From assembly GCA_036676295.1 (NCBI GenBank), contig JAKFDE010000064.1:124001-188000 (forward strand): a stretch of DNA of 64,000 nucleotides, written 5' to 3'. The translations under genes and the position numbers were made by a program. The DNA comes from UBA4416 sp036676295 (GTDB lineage: Bacteria; Bacteroidota; Bacteroidia; B-17B0; Aurantibacillaceae). The notes below the pieces were generated by a model that saw only the letters and a program-made list of their open reading frames with translations, was not told where the DNA came from and made no database searches. Below, in pieces: positions 18,034 through 27,904 of this stretch (the stretch's first letter is position 1; every line of letters begins with the position of its first letter).

Positions 18034-19212
18034 ATGGCATCTGATTTAATTTCCGAATTAAAAGCGTTAGCAGAACAAGAAGACTTCAGTCAATTGTCGC
18101 GTAAATTACTAGACCTATCGGTTGAAAATAAGTTTGATGCGTTAACAGAAGAGCAAATTTATGCTTTCCGAAAATCGTATTTATATGCAAACGACAACTC
18201 TAAACAAGAGTTGCAAACTATAGCCAATCAATTACTTATTTCTTTATCTCAAACAGATATTTCAGAAACAGCTCAACAAGATTTTTCTACTTTAGTGTGC
18301 GATGCTCAAAACATAAGCAAGCAATACCATTCCGGTTCTCGTCCGTTTTTTTTACAACCTCTTGATGTTCAATTAAAGTTTGGTGAAATTACAGGTGTAG
18401 TTGGCGAAAACGGAAACGGTAAAACCACCTTGCTCAGAATTTTAGCAGGAGAGTTATCACATGATACCGGTACTATTGCTTATCCGGCTTTACATGCCGA
18501 CGACACGAATTGGTATAAAGTAAAAAATCAATTTGTTTTTATTCCACAACGCATCCCACGCTGGCATGGAAATTTATTAGATAACTTGCGTTTTTTTGCC
18601 AGCATACACGGTTTTACAGATGTAGAGAATAACAAACAAATAGAATATATTTTATTCCGTTTAGGTTTGGATAAATTCAGAGATCTGAAATGGAGCGAAT
18701 TATCCAGCGGTTACCGTTTACGTTTTGAATTAGCCAAAGCCATTATGTGGCGTCCTAAATTAATTTTACTGGATGAGCCATTAGCTAATTTAGATATCAA
18801 TGCGCAACAACTGTTTTTACAGGATCTAAAATTCTTTGTCAAATCCTATAAATTTCCATTAAGTATTATTTTAAGTTCTCAGGCTCTTCACGAAGTTGAA
18901 AGCATTTCAGATAATATTATTTTCATCAAACAAGGTAAAACCATTTACAATGGCAACCAACAACACTTTGCTTTAGAGCGATTAACAAATACCTTTGAAC
19001 TGACAGGAAGTTTTACACGCGAACAATTGCATCAAATATTTGCCGATTATAATGTGAAAATTGAAGATTCAGGAACCACATCTGTAATTACAGTTGATAA
19101 ACAAATTAGTAGTGAGGTGTTTTTACAAACGCTATTATCCAATAAAATTAACATTGCTTATTTCAGAGACATCAGTACTTCTACCAGAAAACTATTTCAC
19201 AAGGATATTTAA
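18034..19212 (+). CDS. ABC transporter ATP-binding protein with N-terminal helical extension
   Basis: ATPase of 392 residues from ATG 18034; an in-frame TTG at 18013 lies within the promoter. A ~90-residue helical extension precedes the nucleotide-binding domain, which is unusual. The domain has Walker A GENGNGKT (124-131), signature LSSGYRLRF, Walker B LILLDEP and a late switch region. It is followed by a ~100-residue C-terminal tail of the kind seen in multidrug or polysaccharide exporter ATPases. No permease gene is adjacent, so its transporter, if any, is encoded elsewhere. Confidence 0.88.
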   Translation: MASDLISELKALAEQEDFSQLSRKLLDLSVENKFDALTEEQIYAFRKSYLYANDNSKQELQTIANQLLISLSQTDISETAQQDFSTLVCDAQNISKQYHSGSRPFFLQPLDVQLKFGEITGVVGENGNGKTTLLRILAGELSHDTGTIAYPALHADDTNWYKVKNQFVFIPQRIPRWHGNLLDNLRFFASIHGFTDVENNKQIEYILFRLGLDKFRDLKWSELSSGYRLRFELAKAIMWRPKLILLDEPLANLDINAQQLFLQDLKFFVKSYKFPLSIILSSQALHEVESISDNIIFIKQGKTIYNGNQQHFALERLTNTFELTGSFTREQLHQIFADYNVKIEDSGTTSVITVDKQISSEVFLQTLLSNKINIAYFRDISTSTRKLFHKDI

Positions 19213-19300
19213 TATTTTTATTTTTGAAAATAGTGTAAAATACTTCATAAAATCCTGACTATTTAACGAATTCATGTTTTTTAGTTCTCATAAATTAAAT

Positions 19301-19308
19301 TATATTTG
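19301..19308 (+). promoter_or_regulatory. -7 element TATATTTG of the PorV/PorQ-like gene
   Basis: Full match to TAnnTTTG ending 5 bases before ATG 19314; another candidate near-leaderless start. The -33 region is weak. Confidence 0.5.
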
Positions 19309-19313
19309 ATTAG

Positions 19314-20171
19314 ATGAAGAAAATTTTACTTTCCATTATATTAATGCCTTTTAGTTTACTAGCCTCTAATGGCGATGGACCAATTGGTCCTCGTTCTGCG
19401 GCTTTGGGTCATGCCTCTTCATGTTTATACGATGTGTGGAGTACCCGTAACAATCAGGGTAGTCTTGGTTTTGTAAGACAAACTGAAGTAGGAGCCTTTT
19501 ACGAAAACCGTTTCTTCGTTAAAGAATTAACGCAAAGTGGTTTTGCTGCTGCGTTACCTATCAAAAAAGGAACCTTTGGGTTTAGCTATTCCTCTTTAGG
19601 TTATAAATTATACCGAGAGTCGCAAGCTAGTTTGAGTTATGCCATGCTATTAGGAGAAAACATTTCGGCCGGAGTCGCCTTTGATTATTTAAATACAAAA
19701 ATTGCTGATATATACGGACAAGCCAATGCTTTTACAGGTTCTGTAGGCTTAACAGCCAAACTAATTCCACAAGTAACCGTATCTGCGCATGTTTATAATC
19801 CTTTTCGTGTTAAGATCACGGATTATAATAATGAAAAAGTACCTACTATTTTTAAATTCGGAGCTCAGTACATTTTTTCTAAAAAAGTATTTCTAGTAGC
19901 CGAAGCCGAAAAAACATCGGCTCAAAAAGTTAATATCAAAGGTGGTATCGAATACAATCCTTCATCACTGGTATACATTCGTGTGGGTGGTGCCTCCTAT
20001 CCCACTCAAGCTGCATTTGGCGTTGGAGTTAATTACAACGGATTAAAAATTGATGTTAGCTCTATGTATCATAGCGTGTTAGGTTTATCGCCGCAAATTG
20101 GTTTAAGCTATGCCTTTGGTAAAGTGAAATCAACTAAACGTAATTCTACAGGAGATGTAGATAAATTATAA
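19314..20171 (+). CDS. PorV/PorQ-like outer-membrane beta-barrel protein
   Basis: Outer-membrane protein of 285 residues. A signal peptide (KKILLSIILMPFSLLAS) is followed by GPRSAALGHASSCLYDVWSTRNNQGSL, the N-terminal pattern of FadL-like PorV/PorQ proteins, then alternating beta strands to the end (IGLSYAFG). PorV and PorQ are T9SS accessory barrels, and this window encodes T9SS cargo, but the assignment to PorV, PorQ or another paralogue cannot be made. It shares its reading frame with the next gene, 60 bases downstream. Confidence 0.72.
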   Translation: MKKILLSIILMPFSLLASNGDGPIGPRSAALGHASSCLYDVWSTRNNQGSLGFVRQTEVGAFYENRFFVKELTQSGFAAALPIKKGTFGFSYSSLGYKLYRESQASLSYAMLLGENISAGVAFDYLNTKIADIYGQANAFTGSVGLTAKLIPQVTVSAHVYNPFRVKITDYNNEKVPTIFKFGAQYIFSKKVFLVAEAEKTSAQKVNIKGGIEYNPSSLVYIRVGGASYPTQAAFGVGVNYNGLKIDVSSMYHSVLGLSPQIGLSYAFGKVKSTKRNSTGDVDKL

Positions 20172-20231
20172 TTACAAATTCTTATCAATTTCAGAACTCA
20201 CATATTCAGTTTTATTTTTGCGCTATTCTCT

Positions 20232-22355
20232 TTGAGTAGTATTGCTCAGATTGACAGCACCAACAAGAATAATGAACAAGTTGATGAATTGATCAATCAA
20301 AATGTGGAATTGTTATCCGAACAATTACAAAGTGAAGACGGCGACGTTTCCAACCTTACAGATACATGGCATTATTATAAAAAACACCCTATCAATTTAA
20401 ACAGAGCAGGTAAAGAAGAATTACTGGAATTACAATTACTGAACGATATTCAGATCAACAATCTTTTAAACCATCGCGAGAAAAACGGAAACATGATCAG
20501 CATCTATGAACTTCAAAGCATTGATGGTTTTGATCTGGCGAGTATTAAAAAAATTCTGCCTTTTGTATATGTAAGTGATAATTTCAATACAGCTTTTTTT
20601 AGCACCAAAGAAATGTTTAAGGATGGCAAGCATGAATTTGTAACCCGCTTGCAACGTATCATTGAACCCCAAGCCGGGTATAATGTTTCTGACAGTATCA
20701 AATCACTTAAACCAAACTCTTACTATTTAGGAGATCCTAATCGTGTGTTTGCACGTTATACGTTTCAATACAACAATAACGTATCCTTTGCTATTGCCGG
20801 AGAAAAAGATGCCGGTGAACAGTTTAACTTAGGTGGAAATAAAATGGACAGTGTCACTAGCAATTTAAGTACTGGAGGCAGACGTGTAGTTTACCGTCAA
20901 ACAAAGGGTTTTGATTTTTATACCGGACACATTGCCATCAGAAATATCAAATTTATTAAAACCTTAGTGATCGGTGATTATCAGGCAACTTTTGGCCAGG
21001 GTTTAACTTTATGGCAAGGCTTTGCCTTTGGTAAATCGGCTTCTGCTATGAGTATCAAACGTTATGGTATTGGAATCAAAGCTTACCGATCGTTTGATGA
21101 GAACCGTTTTTTTAGAGGAGCAGCCGGAACTGTTCGTATCAAAAAATTTGAACTCACTGCATTAGCCTCTTATAAAAAATTGGATGCCAATGCTATTTTA
21201 GCAGATACATCCAGTAATGGCGAAATTGATATTGTTGGTGTAAGTAGTTTAGAAATAAGTGGTTTACACAATACCAATGGCTTAATGCAGGACAAAGGCA
21301 CCATTAATCAAACAATATTGGGGGGTAACGCTGCATATAACAATAAAGGTTTACATATTGGTATGACGGCTTATAACATGAACCTTAGTGCAGAATTAAT
21401 TAAATCACCAAGTTTATACAACCGTTATGATTTTCAAGGAAGATCAAATTTTGTGGGTGGCGTTGATTATAATTATGTATTTAAAAACACCAATTTTTTT
21501 GGAGAATATTCCATGAGTGCCAATGGCGGAAAAGCTTTTTGTCAGGGATTAATTGTAGCCTTGGATCCTAAACTAACCTTTGCGGCGCATTACCGCAACT
21601 TTGAAAAGAATTTTCAAAACTTATATGGCAATGCCATTTCAGAAAACACTTTACCTCAAAACGAAAAAAGCTTGTACTTAGGCATGGAAGCCAAATTATT
21701 TAAAACTCTCACCTTTTCTCTTTATTTAGATCAATATAAATTTTCCTGGTTAAAATCCAGTGCCAGCGCCCCATCTAGCGGCAGAGATATTTTCACCCAA
21801 TTGAATTACACGCCAACTAAAAAAATTGACATGTACTTTAGATTCAGACACCGCACAAAATTCCAAAACAGTACCGAAGATAATTTCTACGATTACTTAG
21901 TACCTTATGTACAAACAAATTACCGTTACAACTTATCGGCACAAATTACACCCGACATTAAATTCAAATCGCGTGTAGAATATACACACATTGATAAAAC
22001 AGATGCCCCTGATGAAAACGGTGTAGCTTTTGTACAAGATCTGATCTATAAAAAAATGAAGTTTCCTTTTACAGTAACTCTTCGTTATGCTGTATTCGAT
22101 ACCAAAAGTTTTGATAGTCGCGTATACACCTACGAAAATGATGTGTTATACGGTTATTCTGTTCCTGCTTTATATTATAAAGGACAACGCGCTTACTTTA
22201 TTGTAAACTGGGACATAACCCGAAACTTTGAAATTTGGGTGCGCGTAGCCCGCACGGTGTACGATAACCAAACCGTGCAATCAGAAGGTAGCTTAAACCA
22301 AATTGACTCTCCTCACAAAACAGAATTGAAGTTGCAGGCAAGGTTGAAGTTTTAA
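20232..22355 (+). CDS. Helix-hairpin-helix domain protein, predicted outer-membrane barrel
   Basis: Predicted exported protein of at least 707 residues. The N-terminal third has ComEA-like helix-hairpin-helix repeats (NLNRAGKEELLELQLL, NLLNHREKNG, LQSIDGFDLASIKKILPFVY); the rest is rich in alternating beta strands and ends in a Phe-terminated strand, as outer-membrane barrels do. The TTG at 20232 falls in the middle of a signal peptide whose hydrophobic part (HIFSFIFALFSLSSIAQ) is coded upstream in the same open frame, back to the stop of the PorV-like gene at 20171. No ATG, GTG or TTG covers it; ATT at 20178 is the best candidate. True start uncertain. Confidence 0.8.
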   Translation: MSSIAQIDSTNKNNEQVDELINQNVELLSEQLQSEDGDVSNLTDTWHYYKKHPINLNRAGKEELLELQLLNDIQINNLLNHREKNGNMISIYELQSIDGFDLASIKKILPFVYVSDNFNTAFFSTKEMFKDGKHEFVTRLQRIIEPQAGYNVSDSIKSLKPNSYYLGDPNRVFARYTFQYNNNVSFAIAGEKDAGEQFNLGGNKMDSVTSNLSTGGRRVVYRQTKGFDFYTGHIAIRNIKFIKTLVIGDYQATFGQGLTLWQGFAFGKSASAMSIKRYGIGIKAYRSFDENRFFRGAAGTVRIKKFELTALASYKKLDANAILADTSSNGEIDIVGVSSLEISGLHNTNGLMQDKGTINQTILGGNAAYNNKGLHIGMTAYNMNLSAELIKSPSLYNRYDFQGRSNFVGGVDYNYVFKNTNFFGEYSMSANGGKAFCQGLIVALDPKLTFAAHYRNFEKNFQNLYGNAISENTLPQNEKSLYLGMEAKLFKTLTFSLYLDQYKFSWLKSSASAPSSGRDIFTQLNYTPTKKIDMYFRFRHRTKFQNSTEDNFYDYLVPYVQTNYRYNLSAQITPDIKFKSRVEYTHIDKTDAPDENGVAFVQDLIYKKMKFPFTVTLRYAVFDTKSFDSRVYTYENDVLYGYSVPALYYKGQRAYFIVNWDITRNFEIWVRVARTVYDNQTVQSEGSLNQIDSPHKTELKLQARLKF

Positions 22356-22369
22356 TAACGGTTAGTATC

Positions 22370-23182
22370 ATGAGCCAACGTAAACTTCTTAGTCAAAGAC
22401 ATCCTATTTTATATTTTCTGGCGGTGGGCTTAAGAAGAGTTAAAAGACAAATTCAATGGTATACTGATTCTAAAAAATACAGTAAAACATTTTCAAATAA
22501 TAAACTAGATTTCAGAATAAAAAAACACCAATCTGTTTTACTAAAAAAACTTGGTGATAGTGATGTGCAATTGCAATTAAACAAAGTCACTAACATTAAA
22601 TTAGCTATCCAAAACATCAATGGTATTATAATTAAACCAGGTGAAACCTTTTCATTTTGTAAGCTTGTGGGGCTACCAACAAAATCAAAAGGGTATTTAC
22701 ATGGAATGGAACTATCCTTTGGCGAAGCCAGAGCAGGAATTGGTGGCGGAATTTGCCAGATCTCTAATCTTATTCATTGGTTGGTGATGCACAGCCCATT
22801 AACTGTAACAGAACGTTACCATCATTCATTTGATCCATTCCCCGATGATGGACGTGTATTGCCTTTTGGAAGTGGAGCCACCATATTTTATAACTACAGA
22901 GATTATCAATTTACTAATAACACTAGTCATACATTTCAAATCAATTTATGGTTAACCGACAAATGTTTAGAAGGTGAATTAAGAATCAACAAAGAGCTTG
23001 ACTACGCTTACCATGTATTTGAAAAGGATCATCAGTTTCTGAAAATCGATAATCTCTATTATCGAAAAAATGAAATTTGGAGAAATAAGATCTTAAAATT
23101 TGAAGGTGGTAAAATAGTAGATACAGAACTCATTACTAAAAATTTTGCGAGAGTAACTTATACTCCTGATGCATGTTTATAA
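22370..23182 (+). CDS. VanW family protein
   Basis: VanW-like protein of 270 residues. The conserved region reads GETFSFCKLVGLPTKSKGY, GIGGGICQISNLIHWLVMHS, then ERYHHSFDPFPDDGRVLPFG and ATIFYNYRDY. No signal peptide is evident, unlike many Gram-positive members; the N-terminus is basic. Biochemical function of the family is not established. It was named for a vancomycin resistance cluster, but none of the other resistance genes is here and Gram-negative members are common. It follows the HhH protein by 14 bases. Confidence 0.88.
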   Translation: MSQRKLLSQRHPILYFLAVGLRRVKRQIQWYTDSKKYSKTFSNNKLDFRIKKHQSVLLKKLGDSDVQLQLNKVTNIKLAIQNINGIIIKPGETFSFCKLVGLPTKSKGYLHGMELSFGEARAGIGGGICQISNLIHWLVMHSPLTVTERYHHSFDPFPDDGRVLPFGSGATIFYNYRDYQFTNNTSHTFQINLWLTDKCLEGELRINKELDYAYHVFEKDHQFLKIDNLYYRKNEIWRNKILKFEGGKIVDTELITKNFARVTYTPDACL

Positions 23183-23205
23183 CATGAACAATAAATAATT
23201 CTCAA

Positions 23206-25341
23206 CTAATTATTATCTCCTTTAAAAATACCTTTCAGCTTTTCTTTTAACTGAATTACTTTTTCAATGTTTTCCTGTATGGCAGGCGTAGTCATTTCAG
23301 TGATCTGTGCATCACTCAACGATTTTTGAGACTCAGGGTAAAACACAACAAAGCTGGTAAACTCATTATTTTTATTCATGGTCTTAGGCATGTTATCAAT
23401 ATGGAAATCGAAAGATACCGTCTGTTTTCTACTGCTTAAGAAAATATATAAGTCATCTTCTTTGATATTTGCCAACACATCATTTTCTTCAAAATCATTT
23501 ACAATTAAATAATTGTAAAAATCACGTTTCTTATCGTTGATCAGCTTACTAAATGCAGCAATTGTTTTTTGTTGACCGTAAACAATGGTTTGGTTACCAA
23601 CTTGTTTTAATACAGCATTGATCTTTCGGGAAACTAAATTAAAGCCGCTTTCCAGTTCACAATTTGGAGCCATTACAAAAACCACACGTTTATACGTATT
23701 TAAAGGTTGAATCACTTTTGAGATAATGATGGCTTGTTTAGTTTTCACTAATAAATTATCGGCAATGGTGCCAAAAATCAAATTAGAAGTTCCCTGCTGT
23801 GCTTTCCAACTGATCAGAATATCTGAAATACTATAAGCTCTGGCTGTTCGGGCAATACCATCTACAATACTCAAATCTACTTTTTTAAGCACTTGTACAT
23901 TCCTGTCGCTGGAAGCAATTTGTTCTACAACGCCTTCAATTACTTTTTTAACTACATTAATTTTTTCATCTGCATCTTCTCCTTCTTCAATAACAGATAA
24001 AGGATAAATTGGCTCATTAGAGCGGTTATCTTTAATGATCAAGGCCAGATCAATTAACCGCGCAATATTTTCGGGGTTACTCACCGGAATTAAAATACGT
24101 TCTGTTCTTTCTGTAATTTTTTTAGTGTTTTCTTTTTCGGTCATCGCAATTTTACGCGCCGCTCTTTCTGTGACAAATGAACTCACCATACACGTCACCA
24201 AAATCAAAATAATAGTTCCATTGATCACATTCTGATCGAACAATCCTATATCATAACCTACCTTAATTACCGCTAAGGTTGCAGCTGCATGCGAGGCACT
24301 TAAGCCAAACATCACTCGTCGTTCGTACTTAGTATATTTATATATGGCTCCTGTAGCTTGTGCAGCCAACCATTTGGTAACTAAAGCTACCAAACTTAAT
24401 ATACCGGCAAATATCAAGGCATCTGTTCCTTTTAAAAATACGCTAAAGTCAACCAACATACCGGCGCTAATTAAAAAGAAAGGAATGAAGATGGTGTTAC
24501 CAATAAAAATAACACGGTTCATCAATACCGAATTATGTGGAATAACTCTGTTCAAAGCCAAACCTGCTAAGAAAGCACCAATAATAGGTTCAACGCCTGC
24601 CAACTCAGAAAAGAAACCGGCAATGAATACAACCGCTAGCACATAAATATATTGCGAACTCCCCTGCCCTTCAATGTTCCTGAAAAACCAACGGCTTACC
24701 TTTGGCAATAAATATAAAACCGCAAAACATAATAAGCCTAATGAAAGGATCAAACGAATCCAAAACATGGAGTTGATCTCTCCGCCTACCACATTAGTAA
24801 TGACACCTAGTAAAATAAGTACAGCACTATCGGTAATAATGGTTCCACCAAACGAAACCTGCACTGCTCTGTTCTTCACAATACCCATGTTACTTACAAT
24901 GGGGTAACTCAATAATGTATGGGTAGAAAACATACTGGCTAGCAATAATGCCGGCCATAAAGAAAATCCAAATACATAAATACAAACCAGGTAACCTATG
25001 GTAATGGGTATAAAAAAAGTAAAAGCGCCAAATACCAAACTCTTGGTTCGGTTTTGTTTGTATTCCTGCATATCAATTTCTAAACCCGCCAAAAACATGA
25101 TGTACAACAAACCTGTTTTACTGAATAATTCAAAGCTTGTTGATTTTTCGATGATGTGAAGTGTATGAGGCCCAATAATTACACCGGCAATAATTAAACC
25201 AATGATACCCGGAATACGGAATCGTTTTAAAAATAAAGGGGCAAATAATATAATTAATAGAACGAGGGCAAGAATTAATACCGGATTTTTAACGGGCAGA
25301 TATTGGCTAAAAAAATCATTTAACGCTTGCAGAGTGTTCAC
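23206..25341 (-). CDS. CPA2 family cation:proton antiporter with C-terminal Usp-like region
   Basis: Membrane antiporter of 711 residues. The Na_H_Exchanger domain spans about 15-400 with 12-13 helices, including FRIPGIIGLIIAGVIIGPH and AGFFSELAGVEPIIGAFLAG, the latter with the family Glu/Asp-containing core. The soluble C-terminus (about 415-690) looks like tandem universal stress protein domains (RILIPVSNPENIARLIDLAL, RVVFVMAPNCELESG), which may sense nucleotides or regulate transport. It exchanges Na+ or K+ for protons by family. GTG start. It is convergent with the VanW gene. Confidence 0.9.
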   Translation of the reverse strand: MNTLQALNDFFSQYLPVKNPVLILALVLLIILFAPLFLKRFRIPGIIGLIIAGVIIGPHTLHIIEKSTSFELFSKTGLLYIMFLAGLEIDMQEYKQNRTKSLVFGAFTFFIPITIGYLVCIYVFGFSLWPALLLASMFSTHTLLSYPIVSNMGIVKNRAVQVSFGGTIITDSAVLILLGVITNVVGGEINSMFWIRLILSLGLLCFAVLYLLPKVSRWFFRNIEGQGSSQYIYVLAVVFIAGFFSELAGVEPIIGAFLAGLALNRVIPHNSVLMNRVIFIGNTIFIPFFLISAGMLVDFSVFLKGTDALIFAGILSLVALVTKWLAAQATGAIYKYTKYERRVMFGLSASHAAATLAVIKVGYDIGLFDQNVINGTIILILVTCMVSSFVTERAARKIAMTEKENTKKITERTERILIPVSNPENIARLIDLALIIKDNRSNEPIYPLSVIEEGEDADEKINVVKKVIEGVVEQIASSDRNVQVLKKVDLSIVDGIARTARAYSISDILISWKAQQGTSNLIFGTIADNLLVKTKQAIIISKVIQPLNTYKRVVFVMAPNCELESGFNLVSRKINAVLKQVGNQTIVYGQQKTIAAFSKLINDKKRDFYNYLIVNDFEENDVLANIKEDDLYIFLSSRKQTVSFDFHIDNMPKTMNKNNEFTSFVVFYPESQKSLSDAQITEMTTPAIQENIEKVIQLKEKLKGIFKGDNN

Positions 25342-25404
25342 AAATAAGGGAATTAAAACTTTAAGTAAAAGTAAAGAATTTAATCACACAAAAAACGCTG
25401 AACC

Positions 25405-27846
25405 CTAGAAAGTTAAAACATATTGCAAAGAAGTTGTTCTAGGAGATTCAATTTTCAATGGCCTTAAAGAATACGTGGCATTAAACACATTATTACAAAC
25501 AATTGACAGTTTTTGTTTTTGGTTAATAGCATAGCTTATTCGGGCATCAACTACTTCGGTATATAAATGGGTTTTCCAAAAGTAAGTAGCTTCAATTTTA
25601 TTTATAAAAGGATAGGCATTAGCTGTAAGATCTTCAACATCTTTAAATGCTTTATCTATATTTTGCATTCGGCTATAGTAGCGGTAACTAGCTCCTATAG
25701 CAAATTTATAGATCTTAATTTCCAAGTCGGCCTTAAACATATGTTTAAAACGGTATTTCAAGATATTATCAGTTGTATCCATACTACTTTTCTTGTAGCT
25801 TAAGGGCTGTTTCATTGATGAACTATCACGGGCATACACACTATCCGGATTTAATGACACAGGTTCTATATACGTATAACCTACTAATGCGCTTACTCCA
25901 AAGCGTTTATTGGTTTCGGGTGTAGTGGCAGCTAAAGAAAAATCCATACCTCGAACCCGGGTATTACCCGTATTCAAAAATTTAAAACCAACTAAAGCAA
26001 CCTTGGGATCCCAGTTACCAAATAAATACTCAATGGTGTTTTCATATTTTTGATAAAAGCCCGCTACATCCAAATAGCCCATACAGTTTCCTATTTTAAA
26101 CCCTTGCTTCACTCCAATTTCAAAACTCTTACTGGTTTCCGGTTTAAGATCAGGGTTAGCAAATACTCCAAACATACCTGCTTTAGTAGTAATGTATCTT
26201 TCAGTAATGGTTGGATAACGATAGCCTTGTCCGTAAGACGCTCTTACGTAAGTTGCTTTCATAACCTGTAAATTAGCGCCAGCCCGAAATATCGGAGCTA
26301 CTACACTATTCAGATCATTCATTTTAAAATATTCGTAACGCACACCGCCTGATAGATTTAATATTCTCCAGAATTTTTTATCTAACTGAATATAACCGGA
26401 GGCATTCACAATTTTATTTTGAGGAGTCCCACTCGATACATATAAGCGTGATGTTGAATAAGAAAGGTTTCCAACCAAACCACTGGTAAAGGTCAGATCA
26501 ATACTTTTGAATTTACGTTGCAGCTGGTATTCGCCAAAATACATGGTGCCTTTATTGGATTGGTTATTAGTGATCACATTATCCGAATGAAAGACACGTG
26601 TTTGTAAACTATGACTAACCCCATTTCTGGTGGTGTATTTAATAAAAGGATCAACATTAAACAACGTTTGATCTTCTAAAAACACCGCGCCCGGATAACC
26701 TTTATATAAACCTAATGAATCATCTAGCCAGGCAAATACCATATTGGTTTTATTCAACATGAAATTAGCATTCACGCCAAAATTCAATCCTTCAATGCGT
26801 TTGGAACGGTAACGTAAATTAAAATTCACACGACCACGTTGTTTGATCATATCATCATTATTAAAAGCAAAAATTGTATCCGCTACTAAAAAAAATTTCT
26901 TTAGATCGGCCGGTAAATAAGGAGCCGGTGGTGGTGGGCCAATGTATCCTTGATCAATATTAAAGTTAGCGCCGATCACAAAATCCAAATTGTTTTTTAT
27001 AATGCGAGAATGAAATAAATTCAAATTACTAAAGCCCGGAATGGAATGATGATCTTTATACCAGTTATCGGCAGGAGCATTTGGCAAACTATAATGACCA
27101 ACTGAATAGTTAATACTTGTTTTTGGTTTACTACGCGGATAGGCTGTGCGAATATTTATCACGCCATTTAAAGCGGAAGAACCGTACAATACAGAGGAAG
27201 CTCCTTTGATGATCTCTATCTGTTCAATATTTTCTACCGGAATATAACTCCATTCGGGTCTGCCGGCGTCTCCGCTCAATAACGGAATTCCATCTACTAC
27301 AATAGCTACCCTACTTCCTACACCAAATGTAAAACCACTGCCACCGCGTATTTGAGGATCGTTATCAATGATGGTTAATCCTGGTACTTGCTCTAAAGCG
27401 GTTTCAATACTTGTAGTATTTTTTCCTTCAATTAAACCAGGCTTGATCACTTCCATAGAAACAGTTAATTCTTCCAATCGCTGTTCAAACTTACCGGATG
27501 ATACAACTACTGTTTCTAAAGTTTTAGCAACTTGCTTCAAATAAATATTTTTCTGAATAACTTCATTATTTTTAATATAAACAGAAAACGTATCGGTTTG
27601 TAAACCTAAATAACTGCACAACAATTTATGTTTACCCGTATCTAACACTAACACATAATTACCTTCAATGTCAGAAGCCGTTCCTTTTGACAGATCGCTC
27701 AGCAATTGAATGGTAGCTCCAATGATCGGTTCTTTGGTATCTTTATCTACGATCGTTCCTTTAATAACACCGGTGTTTTCTTGCGAGAAAACAGAAGTCA
27801 GGCTACTGAAAAAACATATAATTACTATAAAGTGTTTTGTAAACAT
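25405..27846 (-). CDS. TonB-dependent receptor with carboxypeptidase-regulatory-like N-domain
   Basis: Outer-membrane receptor of 813 residues from ATG 27846. Signal peptide (..SSLTSVFSQ), then a CarboxypepD_reg-like domain (GVIKGTIVDKDTKEPIIGATI), the plug (QVPGLTIIDNDPQIRGGSGF, RVAIVVDGIPLLSGDAG, IEQIEIIKGASSVLYGSSALNGVINI) and a 22-strand-type barrel ending SLQYVLTF. It imports iron complexes, vitamin B12 or another ligand with TonB energy; the ligand is not evident. An in-frame TTG at 27867 lies within a terminator hairpin and would spoil the signal peptide, so ATG 27846 is preferred. Confidence 0.93.
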   Translation of the reverse strand: MFTKHFIVIICFFSSLTSVFSQENTGVIKGTIVDKDTKEPIIGATIQLLSDLSKGTASDIEGNYVLVLDTGKHKLLCSYLGLQTDTFSVYIKNNEVIQKNIYLKQVAKTLETVVVSSGKFEQRLEELTVSMEVIKPGLIEGKNTTSIETALEQVPGLTIIDNDPQIRGGSGFTFGVGSRVAIVVDGIPLLSGDAGRPEWSYIPVENIEQIEIIKGASSVLYGSSALNGVINIRTAYPRSKPKTSINYSVGHYSLPNAPADNWYKDHHSIPGFSNLNLFHSRIIKNNLDFVIGANFNIDQGYIGPPPPAPYLPADLKKFFLVADTIFAFNNDDMIKQRGRVNFNLRYRSKRIEGLNFGVNANFMLNKTNMVFAWLDDSLGLYKGYPGAVFLEDQTLFNVDPFIKYTTRNGVSHSLQTRVFHSDNVITNNQSNKGTMYFGEYQLQRKFKSIDLTFTSGLVGNLSYSTSRLYVSSGTPQNKIVNASGYIQLDKKFWRILNLSGGVRYEYFKMNDLNSVVAPIFRAGANLQVMKATYVRASYGQGYRYPTITERYITTKAGMFGVFANPDLKPETSKSFEIGVKQGFKIGNCMGYLDVAGFYQKYENTIEYLFGNWDPKVALVGFKFLNTGNTRVRGMDFSLAATTPETNKRFGVSALVGYTYIEPVSLNPDSVYARDSSSMKQPLSYKKSSMDTTDNILKYRFKHMFKADLEIKIYKFAIGASYRYYSRMQNIDKAFKDVEDLTANAYPFINKIEATYFWKTHLYTEVVDARISYAINQKQKLSIVCNNVFNATYSLRPLKIESPRTTSLQYVLTF

Positions 27847-27859
27847 AAAGTAAAAAGAA

Positions 27860-27883
27860 AACCCCAACCAATATGTTAGGGTT
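27860..27883 (-). terminator. Terminator-like hairpin directly upstream of the TonB receptor start
   Basis: On the minus strand AACCCTAAC (27883-27875) pairs with GTTGGGGTT (27868-27860), one G-U pair, 6-base loop, followed by TTTTCTTTTTACTTT up to the receptor's ATG. It would end transcription of the T9SS cargo gene or attenuate transcription into the receptor gene. Confidence 0.75.
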
Positions 27884-27904
27884 TAAAAGAATGATTGAAT
27901 TTGA

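Noticed and set aside
22370..23182. VanW protein as evidence of vancomycin resistance
   Set aside because: No vanHAX or regulatory van genes are nearby; VanW family proteins are widespread and of unproven function.
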